Positions 34,274 through 42,872 of a stretch of DNA of 64,000 nt are shown one piece after another. The stretch spans positions 236,001 to 300,000 of the forward strand of contig NZ_RBWX01000007.1 of the NCBI RefSeq assembly GCF_003634215.1. Direction: 5' to 3'. The position numbers were made by a program, and so were the translations under genes. How positions within the stretch are numbered: the stretch's first letter is position 1; every line of letters starts with the position of its first letter. This DNA is from Sphingosinicella microcystinivorans (GTDB lineage Bacteria; Pseudomonadota; Alphaproteobacteria; Sphingomonadales; Sphingomonadaceae). The notes under the pieces were generated by a model. It saw nothing but the letters and a program-made list of their open reading frames with translations. It had not been told where the DNA came from and searched no databases.

Positions 34274-35193
34274 CAGAGACCTTCGCAGCAGACGGCGCGG
34301 CGCACGCAGCGCCCGATGGCAAAAGCCCTTTCGCGACACTCACCTTCGAACGAAGCATCGCCGTGCCGGCTGCCGTGCTGTGGGAAGCATGGACGGCCCC
34401 CGCCGCGCGCGCGATCTGGGCTTCGCCTTCCCCCTCGGTCACGGTCGACATTCTGGAAAGCGATACCAAGGTCGGTGGCCGCGAGATTTCGCTCTGCAAG
34501 GTGGAAGGCCAGCCAGATATCCGCTGCGAGAACGGCTGGCTCGTGTTGCAACCGGCGGCGTGCAGCGTGAATTACGAGGTGATCACGTGTGAAGGCGCGA
34601 CGCTGTCCGCAGCGCTGGTGACGGCACGGTTCGAAGAGGCGGACGGGCATAGCAAGCTGGCCGTGACAGTGCAGCTTTCCTCACTCGCGGAGGACATGGC
34701 GGCGGGCTATCGGGAAGGGTTTGGCGCCGGTTTGGATAATCTTGCCGCAGTGGCCGAGCGAACCATGATCTTGCAGCGCGTGATCCAGGCGCCGAAGTCG
34801 ATTGTTTGGGGCGCGTGGATGAACGCCGAAACGCTGCCGCAATGGTGGGGGCCGGACGGATTTTCATGCCGCACGACGCGGATCGATCTGCGCGCGGGCG
34901 GCGAGTGGGTGTTCGACATGATCGGGCCGGACGGCACCGTGTTTCCGAACCATCATCTCTACCACGAAGTCCGCCCCGAGGACCGGATCGGCTACGCGCT
35001 GCTTTGGGGCGAGAACGGACCCAAGCACGCCGACGCCTGGGCCGCGTTCGAGGACCTGGACGGCGCGACGAAAGTGACACTCGGCATGGTCTTCAGCACG
35101 GCGGCGGAATTTCAGGACGCGAAAGGGTTCGGCGCCGTGGAACTGGGACAGCAGACGCTGGGCAAGCTGGAGCGCTTCGTTTCGGCCCGCTGA
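34270..35193 (+). CDS. Tandem SRPBCC/AHSA1-domain protein
   Basis: A 307-residue protein that appears to hold two START-like SRPBCC domains in one chain. The first begins LTFERSIAVPAAVLWEAWTA. The second begins MILQRVIQAPKSIVWGAWMN near residue 160 and continues QWWGPDGFSCRTTRIDLRAG and WVFDMIGPDG, the strong AHSA1 pattern. Most relatives are single-domain; the first domain looks more divergent. Such proteins bind hydrophobic ligands or polyketide-like compounds, and many are linked to an ArsR partner of this type. The function here is unknown. It is translationally coupled to the upstream regulator. Confidence 0.88.
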   Translation: MTETFAADGAAHAAPDGKSPFATLTFERSIAVPAAVLWEAWTAPAARAIWASPSPSVTVDILESDTKVGGREISLCKVEGQPDIRCENGWLVLQPAACSVNYEVITCEGATLSAALVTARFEEADGHSKLAVTVQLSSLAEDMAAGYREGFGAGLDNLAAVAERTMILQRVIQAPKSIVWGAWMNAETLPQWWGPDGFSCRTTRIDLRAGGEWVFDMIGPDGTVFPNHHLYHEVRPEDRIGYALLWGENGPKHADAWAAFEDLDGATKVTLGMVFSTAAEFQDAKGFGAVELGQQTLGKLERFVSAR

Positions 35194-35208
35194 AGCGCGG
35201 GGGCGGAA

Positions 35209-35754
35209 TCAGCCCCGGATGGGAACGACGCGGGCCGCCGGCGGACGGCCGTTTCCGCGTGCGGTTTCGCGCCAGCTGACAACGCCGAAGACGACGTCGA
35301 TCTGTCCGTCGTTCGTGGTGAAGGGCATCAGCAGCGCGCGGTAAATGCCGGGGTGGCCCGTCGCTGTTTCATAGGGTGTTTCAACGGAAAGCGGCACGGC
35401 ACGACTGAGCAGCTCTGGCAGGTAGCTGCTGATGCGCATGAGCAGCGAGCCGGGCGGCGCGTCGGCAAGACCGATGACATCGGTATCGACGCCGCCTTCT
35501 GCCTGCAGGGCTTCACCGATCAGGCGGAGATGCGGGCCTTCGTTCTCGTCGAGATCGATGACGAAGCTCTGCGTGCAGCGATCCTCGATCAGCATCGGAT
35601 TGAAATCGGACCAACGCGGAACGCTGCCCTTGCGCGGCAAGGTCGCCCAGTAGTTATGGGCCTGAAGATGCAGACGGCGTTCGTCAGAACCTGTGCCAAC
35701 CGGTGGCAACGCCTTTGCGCGGCGAAGCGCCGAAACCTTGCTGCCGAGTGTCAT
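35209..35754 (-). CDS. PAS_5 domain protein
   Basis: A 181-residue protein with the PAS_5 layout common in alphaproteobacteria: LHLQAHNYWATLPRKGSVPR and WSDFNPMLI near residues 27-55, then LRLIGEALQAE and a closing VFGVVSWRET. The first part is a basic tail. Such proteins are predicted sensors, but no output domain is present, and the ligand is unknown. It sits convergently to the SRPBCC gene and is separated by 74 bases from the tyrosine operon. Confidence 0.82.
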   Translation of the reverse strand: MTLGSKVSALRRAKALPPVGTGSDERRLHLQAHNYWATLPRKGSVPRWSDFNPMLIEDRCTQSFVIDLDENEGPHLRLIGEALQAEGGVDTDVIGLADAPPGSLLMRISSYLPELLSRAVPLSVETPYETATGHPGIYRALLMPFTTNDGQIDVVFGVVSWRETARGNGRPPAARVVPIRG

Positions 35755-35828
35755 GCCGCGCTCCCTTGATATTATGCGCGCGACCCTGCCTCAGGAGGCG
35801 TTAACAGCTTGGAAACGTGCCGCTCCGT

Positions 35829-36836
35829 TCAGCGCGGCGCGACGGTTTGCTCGATCGCTCCGAAAATGCTGTGGCCGGTGCCGTCGTCGACCCAGATGCG
35901 GACGCTGTCGCCGTATTTCAGGAACGCCGTTTCGGGCTTCCCCGAAAGGATCGTCTCAACCATCCGCACCTCTGCGAGGCAGGAATAGCCGAGGCCCCCT
36001 TTCGCGATGGGCTTGCCCGGTCCGCCATCCGTGTCACGGTTCGAAACCGTGCCCGAGCCGATGATCGAACCCGCTTCCAAATCGCGGGTCTTCGCGAGGT
36101 GGGCGATGAGCACACCGAAATCGAAGGTCATGTCGACATGTGTTTCGGCGCGGCCGAACGGCTGGCCGTTGAGATCGACCTTGAGCGTTCCGAGCAGCTT
36201 GCCGCCGTCCCACGCGTCTCCGAGTTCATCGGGCGTCACGAACACCGGCGAGAAGGCGCTTGCGGGCTTGGACTGGAGGAAACCGAAGCCTTTGGCGAGT
36301 TCGGCAGGGATGAGATTGCGCAAGGACACGTCGTTGACGATGCCGACGAGGCGGATGTGTCCGCGCGCATCCTCGGGCGAAATTCCTTGCGGCACGTCGC
36401 CGGTGACGACGACAACCTCGGCTTCGAGGTCGCAGCCCCAGCTTTCGTCGGCGAGGACGATGGGATCGCGCGGGCCGACGAACGAATCGCTGCCGCCCTG
36501 GTACATCAGCGGATCGGTCCAGAAGCTTTCGGGCAGTTCCGCGCCGCGCGCTTTGCGAACCAGCTCGACGTGGTTCACATAGGCAGAGCCGTCCGCCCAC
36601 TGGAAGGCGCGGGGCAGGGGCGAATGCGCCTCACGCTCGTGGAAGCGCATCATGGGGATGACTTCGTGTGCGAGATCGGTGGCGAGGGCTTCGAGCTTCG
36701 GTGCCGCGACGTCCCAGTCGTCAAGCGCGGCCTGCAGCGTCGGCGCGATGGAGGATGCGTCCGCGCACCACGCAAGATCCTTTGACACGACGACCAGACG
36801 GCCGTCGCGGCCACCCTTCAGGCTGGCCAGTTTCAT
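35829..36836 (-). CDS. Fumarylacetoacetate hydrolase family enzyme
   Basis: A 335-residue FAH-family hydrolase. The start is MKLASLKGGRDGRLVVVSKD. Metal and catalytic regions include WGCDLEAEVVVVTGDVPQGI, VNDVSLRNLIPAE, GFGFLQSKPASAFSPVFVTP and GSGTVSNRD. In this operon, with hppD and hmgA, it is most likely the fumarylacetoacetase that splits fumarylacetoacetate to fumarate and acetoacetate in tyrosine breakdown. The ATG at 36836 overlaps the stop of the M20 gene (ATGA), so it is coupled to it. The maleylacetoacetate isomerase is not in the window. Confidence 0.9.
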   Translation of the reverse strand: MKLASLKGGRDGRLVVVSKDLAWCADASSIAPTLQAALDDWDVAAPKLEALATDLAHEVIPMMRFHEREAHSPLPRAFQWADGSAYVNHVELVRKARGAELPESFWTDPLMYQGGSDSFVGPRDPIVLADESWGCDLEAEVVVVTGDVPQGISPEDARGHIRLVGIVNDVSLRNLIPAELAKGFGFLQSKPASAFSPVFVTPDELGDAWDGGKLLGTLKVDLNGQPFGRAETHVDMTFDFGVLIAHLAKTRDLEAGSIIGSGTVSNRDTDGGPGKPIAKGGLGYSCLAEVRMVETILSGKPETAFLKYGDSVRIWVDDGTGHSIFGAIEQTVAPR

Positions 36837-38239
36837 TTCTGTCTCCCCGCAAGCGTTTTGATGAGGTGCGGCCAGTAATCGAGGCCGTTGTAGAAGGAGG
36901 CGACGGGCGCGTTCTCGTCGAGCCCGTGCGCGCGCATCTTCTTCATGTCCATGAAGATGGGCGACACGGCAAAGGTGGGAACGCCCGCGATGCGGAACCA
37001 CATGCCGTCGGTGCCGCCCGACTCCTGATAGGGCGTGATCGCGACGCCGGGATAATGCAGCGCGAGGGCTGATTTGACGGCGGCGGTGACGTCTGGGCGG
37101 GGTTCGGAAACCGGGCTCGCGGTGGGCGTGCCGCGCACTTTCCATTCGGCTTTCGGATTGCCGCCCGCCTGTTCGAGCGCGGCCTGCACGGTTGCAACCT
37201 CCACGCCGGGGAAGATGCGGCAGTTCACTGTGCCGACGGCACGCTGCGGCAACGCGTTTTCAGCGTGGCCCGCATTCAGCATCGTGGCGACGCAGGTGGT
37301 GCGCATCTCCGGCTCGAACTCCTCGGTCGATGCGAGCGCGGCGGCGGCTTCGGCGTCGTTCGGATTTTCCGAGAAACGGCGCAGCATCTCGGCGACCTGC
37401 GGCCGCGAGGATTTCAGTTCCTTCGCCATTGTGCCGAACGAGGCGCGCGTGACGGCGTTCGCCTGAATCGGGAATTTGAGCGTCTCGACGTTCTTGAGGA
37501 GCGCGGCGAGATCGTAGATCGCGTTGTCCTTGCGCGGACGGCTGGAGTGTCCGCCCTCGTTGCGGATCGTCACGTCGAAGGTGGCGAAGGTCTTTTCGGC
37601 GACCTGCATGCCGTAGCCGAAGGGCTTGCCGTCCGGGGTGAGTGCGCCGCCGCCAGCATCCGAATTGAGCGCATATTCGAGCTTCGCGGGCTTCAGCGCG
37701 TCGACGAGCGCGCGTGTCGTCGTCATGCCGGTTTCCTCGTCGCCGGAGAAGCCGAGGTAGAGGTCGCGGTCGGGCACGAAGCCGCTCGTTTTGAGATCGG
37801 CGAAGGCGCGCGTCAGGTGGGCGACGCCCATCTTGTTGTCGAGCGTGCCGCGCCCGAGGAAGTCGCCGTCCTTCTCGCGCAGCACGAAGGGATCGAACGA
37901 CCAGTCTTCGGGCTTCGCGTCCACCACGTCCATATGGGCGAGGAAGGCGATGGGCTGCTTCTTGCTGCCCGCCTTTCCGGGATAGCGGGCGATGAGGTAC
38001 ACGGTCTCGCCCATCGGGACGACCTTGATGTCCGCGTCGGCGAAGCCCGCCGCCTTCAGATCCTTCACGACACGCGCTGCGACCTCCGGCACCTTGCCGT
38101 GACCCGCGGCGGAGCGGATCTCCACGATGTCCTTGTAGAGGCTGAGCGCCGCGGTGCCTTGCGGAGATGTCGGCGCAGCGGCATTCGCCATCGGTGCGGC
38201 AAGGCACAGGACCGCCGCAGATACGATCATACGCTTCAT
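36833..38239 (-). CDS. Exported M20 family metallopeptidase
   Basis: A 468-residue peptidase with a signal peptide (MKRMIVSAAVLCLAAPMANA). The zinc/catalytic motifs are AFLAHMDVVDAKPEDWSF, FLGRGTLDNKMG and LGFSGDEETGM, then HSSRPRKDN and the late ESGGTDGMWF. It is of the carboxypeptidase/acetylornithine-deacetylase type. It lies between hmgA and the FAH gene in the same transcript, 11 bases from hmgA. A periplasmic peptidase in a tyrosine operon could release aromatic residues from peptides, but this is inference. Confidence 0.88.
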   Translation of the reverse strand: MKRMIVSAAVLCLAAPMANAAAPTSPQGTAALSLYKDIVEIRSAAGHGKVPEVAARVVKDLKAAGFADADIKVVPMGETVYLIARYPGKAGSKKQPIAFLAHMDVVDAKPEDWSFDPFVLREKDGDFLGRGTLDNKMGVAHLTRAFADLKTSGFVPDRDLYLGFSGDEETGMTTTRALVDALKPAKLEYALNSDAGGGALTPDGKPFGYGMQVAEKTFATFDVTIRNEGGHSSRPRKDNAIYDLAALLKNVETLKFPIQANAVTRASFGTMAKELKSSRPQVAEMLRRFSENPNDAEAAAALASTEEFEPEMRTTCVATMLNAGHAENALPQRAVGTVNCRIFPGVEVATVQAALEQAGGNPKAEWKVRGTPTASPVSEPRPDVTAAVKSALALHYPGVAITPYQESGGTDGMWFRIAGVPTFAVSPIFMDMKKMRAHGLDENAPVASFYNGLDYWPHLIKTLAGRQK

Positions 38240-38250
38240 AAAGAGCCCCT

Positions 38251-39378
38251 TCAGGATTTGGTTTTCCAGCTATCCTTGTAACCGGTCCATTCCACAGCGG
38301 AAGCCGCTTCGCCGATTTCGAGTGGATCGCGCGTGTCGATCATCACCGCATACTCGTCGGTCATCGGCTTGGGCTGCTCGAACATGCGGGTGAGCGCCTT
38401 CGGATGGGGGCCGTGCGTGAAGCCGCAGGGGTGCAGCGTCATCATGCCGGGGTGGATGTTGTCGCGGCTGAAGAAGTCGCCGTCGTGGTAGAACAGCACC
38501 TCGTCGTAGTCGTCGTTGTTATGGAAGAACGGCACCTTCAGCGCTTTCGGGTCCGTCTCGAACGGGCGCGGCGCGAAGGTGCAGATCACGAAACGATCGG
38601 CCAGGAAGGTCGTGTGCGCCGATGGCGGCACATGATAGCGGTGGCTCATGATCGGGCGGATGTCGCGCACGTTGAGGCGTGCGACCGAAAGCTCGCCGTG
38701 CCAGCCCACCGCGTCGAGCGGATTGAACGGATAGGTCATCCACGAAACGGCCCCGCGCTTCTTCACCGCGACGCGTGTTTCGGTGTCGCCCTGCTGGGCG
38801 CGGAAGGCATCGTCGATCTCGGGCGTGTCCATCACCGCCGGATCGAAGATCGCGTGCGGCCCCAGAAGCCCCTTGTCGGGGAGCGTGTAGCTGGAGTTCG
38901 TCGCCTCGACAGCGAGGATCTGCATCGGCTCGGTCGACACGATGCGCCACATCGTGCCGCGCGGGATGACGACATAGTCGCCTTGTCCGATCACGAGGTG
39001 GCCGAAATCGCAGAAGAAATCGCCGATGCCCCGGTGCACGAACAAAATCTGATCGCCGTCGCCGTTGCGATCGAGCGCCGTCATGGCGTCGGCGAGGCGC
39101 CACAGGCGGATTTCGGTCGCCTTGTTGTGGAGCACGACGGGTGCGGACCATAGCGAATTGGGCGCCTCGTTGATCTGCGTGAGGTCGAAGGCGCGCGGCG
39201 CGAGCGGACCGTCGAAGTCGCTCCAGCCCGTGGGCGGATTGCGGTGGTAGAAGAAGGCGGCGGGGCCGAAGAAACCTTCCTTCGACATTTCGCGTTCGTA
39301 GGTGCCTTCCGGAAGGTCGGCGTGTGCCTGACGGCTCGCTTCGCCCTTCACCAGCGGGAAATTGAGATAGCGCTTCAT
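38251..39378 (-). CDS. hmgA: Homogentisate 1,2-dioxygenase
   Basis: A 375-residue, short-form enzyme. It opens the ring of homogentisate to maleylacetoacetate using Fe(II) and oxygen. The fold is a cupin; iron-region motifs include HNNDDYDEVLFYHDGDFFSR and, near the end, LHPCGFTHGPHPKAL, with IMSHRYHVPPSAHTTFLADR and VIPRGTMWRI upstream. It starts three bases after hppD ends, so it is part of the same operon. The neighbouring FAH enzyme supplies the last step. The enzyme is typical of sphingomonads. Confidence 0.94.
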   Translation of the reverse strand: MKRYLNFPLVKGEASRQAHADLPEGTYEREMSKEGFFGPAAFFYHRNPPTGWSDFDGPLAPRAFDLTQINEAPNSLWSAPVVLHNKATEIRLWRLADAMTALDRNGDGDQILFVHRGIGDFFCDFGHLVIGQGDYVVIPRGTMWRIVSTEPMQILAVEATNSSYTLPDKGLLGPHAIFDPAVMDTPEIDDAFRAQQGDTETRVAVKKRGAVSWMTYPFNPLDAVGWHGELSVARLNVRDIRPIMSHRYHVPPSAHTTFLADRFVICTFAPRPFETDPKALKVPFFHNNDDYDEVLFYHDGDFFSRDNIHPGMMTLHPCGFTHGPHPKALTRMFEQPKPMTDEYAVMIDTRDPLEIGEAASAVEWTGYKDSWKTKS

Positions 39379-39381
39379 GGC

Positions 39382-40464
39382 TCAGGCCTCCGCGGTTTCG
39401 AGCACGCCACGCTCAATCTGATCGCGCTCGATCGATTCGAACAGCGCCTTGAAGTTGCCCTCGCCGAAGCCTTCGTCCTTCTTGCGCTGGATGATTTCGA
39501 AGAACACGGGGCCGAGCATATTGCCCGAGAATATCTGCAAGAGCAGACGCGGATCATTGTTCTCGGTGGAGCCGTCCAGCAGAAGCCCGCGCGCCTTCAT
39601 CGCGTCGACCGGCTCGCCGTGGCCGGGCAGGCGTTCGTCCAGCATCGCGTAATAGGTTTCGGGCGGCGGCGTCATGAACGGCAGGCCGAGCGCCTTCAGG
39701 CTGTCGATCGTGGAATAGATATCGCTCGTGGAGAGCGCGATGTGCTGAATGCCCTCGCCGTTGAAGGCCATCAGGAACTCTTCGATCTGGCCGCCGCCCT
39801 GCTTGGCTTCCTCGTTCAGGGGAATGCGGATCTTGCCGTCGGGCGCGGTCATCGCCTTGCTGGTGAGGCCGGTGTATTCGCCCTTGATGTCGAAGTAGCG
39901 GATTTCGCGGAAGTTGAAGAGCTTCTCGTAGAACTCCGCCCAGAACTTCATGCGGCCGCGATAGACGTTGTGCGTCAGGTGATCGATGATCTCCAGCCCC
40001 GCGCCCTTGGGATGGCGGTCGACACCTTCGAAATAGCGGAAATCGATGTCGTAGATGTCGGCATCGTCGCCGTAGCGATCGATGAGATAGATGAGGCTGC
40101 CGCCGATGCCCTTGATGGCGGGGAGGCGAAGCTCCATCCAGCCCGTGGAGGTCGGCATGGGTTCCGCGCCGTTCGCGATCGCGTGGGCATAAGCCTTCGC
40201 GGCGTCCTTTACGCGGAAGCCCATCGCGCAGGCGCCGGCTTCATGCTCTTCGGCGAAGAAAGCGGCGGGCGAGCGCGGCTCTGCGTTCAGGAGGAAGTTG
40301 ACCTGGCCCTGCCGGTAGAGCGTCACGTCCTTCGAACGGTGCTTCGCGATGGGGGTGAAGCCAAGCTGGCGGAACACACGGTCGACGAGCGCGGGGTCCT
40401 GCGCCGAGAACTCCAGGAATTCGAATCCGTCGAGCCCTGCCGGGTTTTCGAAAAGGTCGGCCAT
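39382..40464 (-). CDS. hppD: 4-hydroxyphenylpyruvate dioxygenase
   Basis: A 360-residue enzyme converting 4-hydroxyphenylpyruvate to homogentisate. It has the two vicinal-oxygen-chelate halves. The second half carries the iron ligands in [31 protein letters not shown] and [20 protein letters not shown], and the first begins [20 protein letters not shown]. The ATG at 40464 follows an AGGGAGAGAG site; an upstream ATG at 40482 lacks one. It is the first gene of the tyrosine operon and lies opposite a MarR regulator with a symmetrical site between them. Confidence 0.95.
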   Translation of the reverse strand: MADLFENPAGLDGFEFLEFSAQDPALVDRVFRQLGFTPIAKHRSKDVTLYRQGQVNFLLNAEPRSPAAFFAEEHEAGACAMGFRVKDAAKAYAHAIANGAEPMPTSTGWMELRLPAIKGIGGSLIYLIDRYGDDADIYDIDFRYFEGVDRHPKGAGLEIIDHLTHNVYRGRMKFWAEFYEKLFNFREIRYFDIKGEYTGLTSKAMTAPDGKIRIPLNEEAKQGGGQIEEFLMAFNGEGIQHIALSTSDIYSTIDSLKALGLPFMTPPPETYYAMLDERLPGHGEPVDAMKARGLLLDGSTENNDPRLLLQIFSGNMLGPVFFEIIQRKKDEGFGEGNFKALFESIERDQIERGVLETAEA

Positions 40465-40510
40465 TGACGCTCTCTCCCTCATTTGCTTCGAGTCGTTATT
40501 TCGTGATATT

Positions 40511-40526
40511 AGTTTCATGTGAAACT
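40511..40526. promoter_or_regulatory. Inverted repeat operator between hppD and MarR
   Basis: AGTTTCA-TG-TGAAACT is a perfect 7-bp inverted repeat in the 80-base divergent region. It sits where a MarR dimer would cover both promoters and control the tyrosine operon together with its own gene. Confidence 0.7.
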
Positions 40527-40544
40527 TGTTGCAAGTGGAACGAT

Positions 40545-41000
40545 ATGTCTCCGATCCGTCTCGATACGTTTCTGCCCTACCGCGTCGCGGTGCTCTCCGA
40601 TCGGCTGAGCCAGCGGCTGGCGCGCGTCTACGAAGGCTGCGGGCTATCCTCGCCGCAATGGCGCGTACTCGCGGCGGTCGCGGAAAAACCCGGGCGCAGC
40701 GCGCAGGACGTGGTGCGGATGACGCCGATGGAGAAGGCGACGGTGAGCCGCGCCGTCTCCGCGCTCATCGCCCGCGGACTGATGCGACGCGAAGCGGATG
40801 ACCGCGACGGTCGCACCTCGCGGCTGACCCTGACGGCGGACGGCGAACGCCTTTACTGCGAGATTGCCCCGGGCGTACTTGCGATCGAGGCCGACATCGC
40901 AGCGCGCTGCGACAAGGCCGGGCTGCTCGCGGCGATCGATGCGATCGAGAATGGGCTGGAAGCCGAGGACGCGGTGGACACCGTTTCGGTGCGCGGTTAG
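40545..41000 (+). CDS. MarR family transcriptional regulator
   Basis: A 151-residue winged-helix regulator. The helix-turn-helix is in [20 protein letters not shown] and [20 protein letters not shown], and the wing contains [16 protein letters not shown]. The ATG at 40545 was chosen over an earlier one at 40464, as it starts the usual N-terminus ([20 protein letters not shown]). Divergent placement to hppD and the shared inverted repeat make it the likely repressor of the homogentisate pathway, responding to an aromatic intermediate. That assignment is inference. Confidence 0.9.
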   Translation: MSPIRLDTFLPYRVAVLSDRLSQRLARVYEGCGLSSPQWRVLAAVAEKPGRSAQDVVRMTPMEKATVSRAVSALIARGLMRREADDRDGRTSRLTLTADGERLYCEIAPGVLAIEADIAARCDKAGLLAAIDAIENGLEAEDAVDTVSVRG

Positions 41001-41038
41001 GAGACAGGCCTGCACGGTGTGCCAAGGATTGGAGTAGC

Positions 41039-41341
41039 ATGAATACGGTCGCGGCTCTGCTCGGTATCTTCACGATGGTCATCCAGCTCGTGATCTGGAT
41101 CATCATAGCGCAGGTCATCATCAGCTGGCTGGTGGCGTTCAACGTGATCAACACCAGCAATCAATTCGTGCGCAGCCTGCTGACCGGACTCGACCGGCTG
41201 ACCGAACCGATGCTGCGCCCGATCCGGCGCGTGCTCCCCGATCTTGGCGGCATCGACCTTTCGCCGATGGTGCTGATCCTCGGCCTTATCCTCATCCAGC
41301 GGCTGGTTCCGGCGCTGGTGTTCGACATCATGGCAGGCTGA
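41039..41341 (+). CDS. YggT family membrane protein
   Basis: A 100-residue inner-membrane protein with two hydrophobic blocks ([20 protein letters not shown] and [19 protein letters not shown]). The intervening [20 protein letters not shown] is the YggT signature. The family is found widely and is thought to relate to cell-envelope or osmotic functions, but no reaction is known. It lies just before folD, separated by 11 bases, and is likely in the same transcript. Confidence 0.9.
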   Translation: MNTVAALLGIFTMVIQLVIWIIIAQVIISWLVAFNVINTSNQFVRSLLTGLDRLTEPMLRPIRRVLPDLGGIDLSPMVLILGLILIQRLVPALVFDIMAG

Positions 41342-41352
41342 AAGCATTTCAA

Positions 41353-42252
41353 ATGACGGCTGAGCGTATCGACGGCAAGGTTTTCGCCGAGGGTCTTCGT
41401 GGACGCGTTTCCTCTGCTGTCGCGCCGTTTCTGGCAGCGACCGGCCGCAGGCCGGGCCTTGCGGTCGTGCTGGTCGGCGAAGACCCGGCGAGCCAGGTTT
41501 ATGTCGGATCGAAGCACAAGGCGACGGTCGAGGCGGGGATGATGAGCTTCGAGCACCGGCTGCCGGCGGATACGCCCGAAGCCGATCTCATCGCACTCGT
41601 CGAGCGGCTGAACGCCGACGAGACCGTCGACGGCATTCTCGTGCAGCTGCCGCTGCCCAAGCATATGCGCGAGAGCGCGGTGATCGAGGCGATCGACCCA
41701 GACAAGGATGTGGACGGCTTCCACATCGTGAACGCGGGACGGCTGGCGACGGGGCTTCCCGGCCTCGTACCGTGCACGCCGCTCGGCTGCATGATGCTGC
41801 TGGAAGATCGACTGGGCCGCGATCTTTCGGGGAAAAGCGCAGTCGTGATCGGCCGCTCGAACATCGTGGGCAAGCCGATGGCGCAGCTCCTGCTCGCAGC
41901 GAACGCGACCGTGACCATCGCGCACAGCCGCACGGCTGACCTGCCTGCTGTGGTGCGGGGGGCGGACATCGTGGTTGCCGCCGTCGGACGCCCGGAAATG
42001 GTACGCGGCGACTGGCTGAAGCCGGGCGCGGTCGTGATCGATGTGGGCATCAACCGCATTGCCGCGCCGGAACGCGGCGAGGGCAAGACGCGGCTCGTCG
42101 GCGACGTTGCTTACACCGAGGCGCTGGAGACGGCGAACGCGGTGACGCCGGTGCCCGGCGGCGTCGGGCCGATGACGATCGCTGTGCTTCTGCGCAACAC
42201 GCTCGTCGCCGCGCATCGCCGTGCCGGGCTGCCCGCACCCGAAGGCTTGTAA
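41353..42252 (+). CDS. folD: Bifunctional methylene-THF dehydrogenase/cyclohydrolase
   Basis: A 299-residue enzyme interconverting methylene-, methenyl- and formyl-tetrahydrofolate. The catalytic lysine motif [15 protein letters not shown] is near residues 50-62. [29 protein letters not shown] and [11 protein letters not shown] follow, then the Rossmann segment [18 protein letters not shown] near residues 163-182, and [18 protein letters not shown] near the end. The stop overlaps the marC ATG by one base, so the genes are coupled. It supplies the same folate pool used by PanB. Confidence 0.96.
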   Translation: MTAERIDGKVFAEGLRGRVSSAVAPFLAATGRRPGLAVVLVGEDPASQVYVGSKHKATVEAGMMSFEHRLPADTPEADLIALVERLNADETVDGILVQLPLPKHMRESAVIEAIDPDKDVDGFHIVNAGRLATGLPGLVPCTPLGCMMLLEDRLGRDLSGKSAVVIGRSNIVGKPMAQLLLAANATVTIAHSRTADLPAVVRGADIVVAAVGRPEMVRGDWLKPGAVVIDVGINRIAAPERGEGKTRLVGDVAYTEALETANAVTPVPGGVGPMTIAVLLRNTLVAAHRRAGLPAPEGL

Positions 42253-42872
42253 TGACCGAGCTGTTCATCTCGGCGCTCGCCACGCTGTTCGTGGTGATCG
42301 ACCCGCCGGGATGCGCGCCAATCTATTCCTCGCTGACGACGGGTGCTTCCGCGCAGCAGCGTCGTTCAATGGCGATCCGATCGGTGCTGGTGGCGGCAGC
42401 GGTGCTGCTGTTCTTCGCCTTCCTCGGCAAGGGAATGCTCGCCGCGCTTGGCATCAGCCTTGATGCGTTCCGCATCGCGGGCGGCATCCTGCTGTTCCTG
42501 ATCGCGTCTGAAATGGTGTTCGAAAAGCGCACCGAGCGGCGCAATACGCGTGCGCAGGAAGTGGCCTCTAAGGACATCGAGGACGTCTCGGTGTTCCCGA
42601 TGGCGATCCCGATGCTTGCCGGGCCGGGTTCGATCGCGAGTGTGATGCTTCTGACATCGCAGGCGAACGGCTGGATGGAACGCAGTGTCGTCCTCGCGGC
42701 GCTTGGCATCGTGCTTGCGCTGACGCTGATCGCACTGGTCAGCGCCGGACCGCTGATGCGGCTGCTCGGCGAGAAGATCGAGGCGATGATCACGCGGCTG
42801 CTCGGCGTCATCCTTGCCGCGCTCGCCGCGCAGTACGTGATCGACGGGATCCGGGCGAGCTTCAGCCTTTGA
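42252..42872 (+). CDS. MarC family integral membrane protein
   Basis: A 206-residue membrane protein with six predicted helices. LFVVIDPPGCAPIYSSLT at the N-terminus is the recognised MarC/UPF0056 pattern (usually Asp-Pro-Pro/Gly-Asn), as is SVFPMAIPMLAGPGSIASVM near residue 120. No transport substrate has been proven for MarC; despite the name, E. coli MarC does not confer multidrug resistance. It ends ten bases inside the convergent GT-C gene. Confidence 0.88.
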   Translation: MTELFISALATLFVVIDPPGCAPIYSSLTTGASAQQRRSMAIRSVLVAAAVLLFFAFLGKGMLAALGISLDAFRIAGGILLFLIASEMVFEKRTERRNTRAQEVASKDIEDVSVFPMAIPMLAGPGSIASVMLLTSQANGWMERSVVLAALGIVLALTLIALVSAGPLMRLLGEKIEAMITRLLGVILAALAAQYVIDGIRASFSL

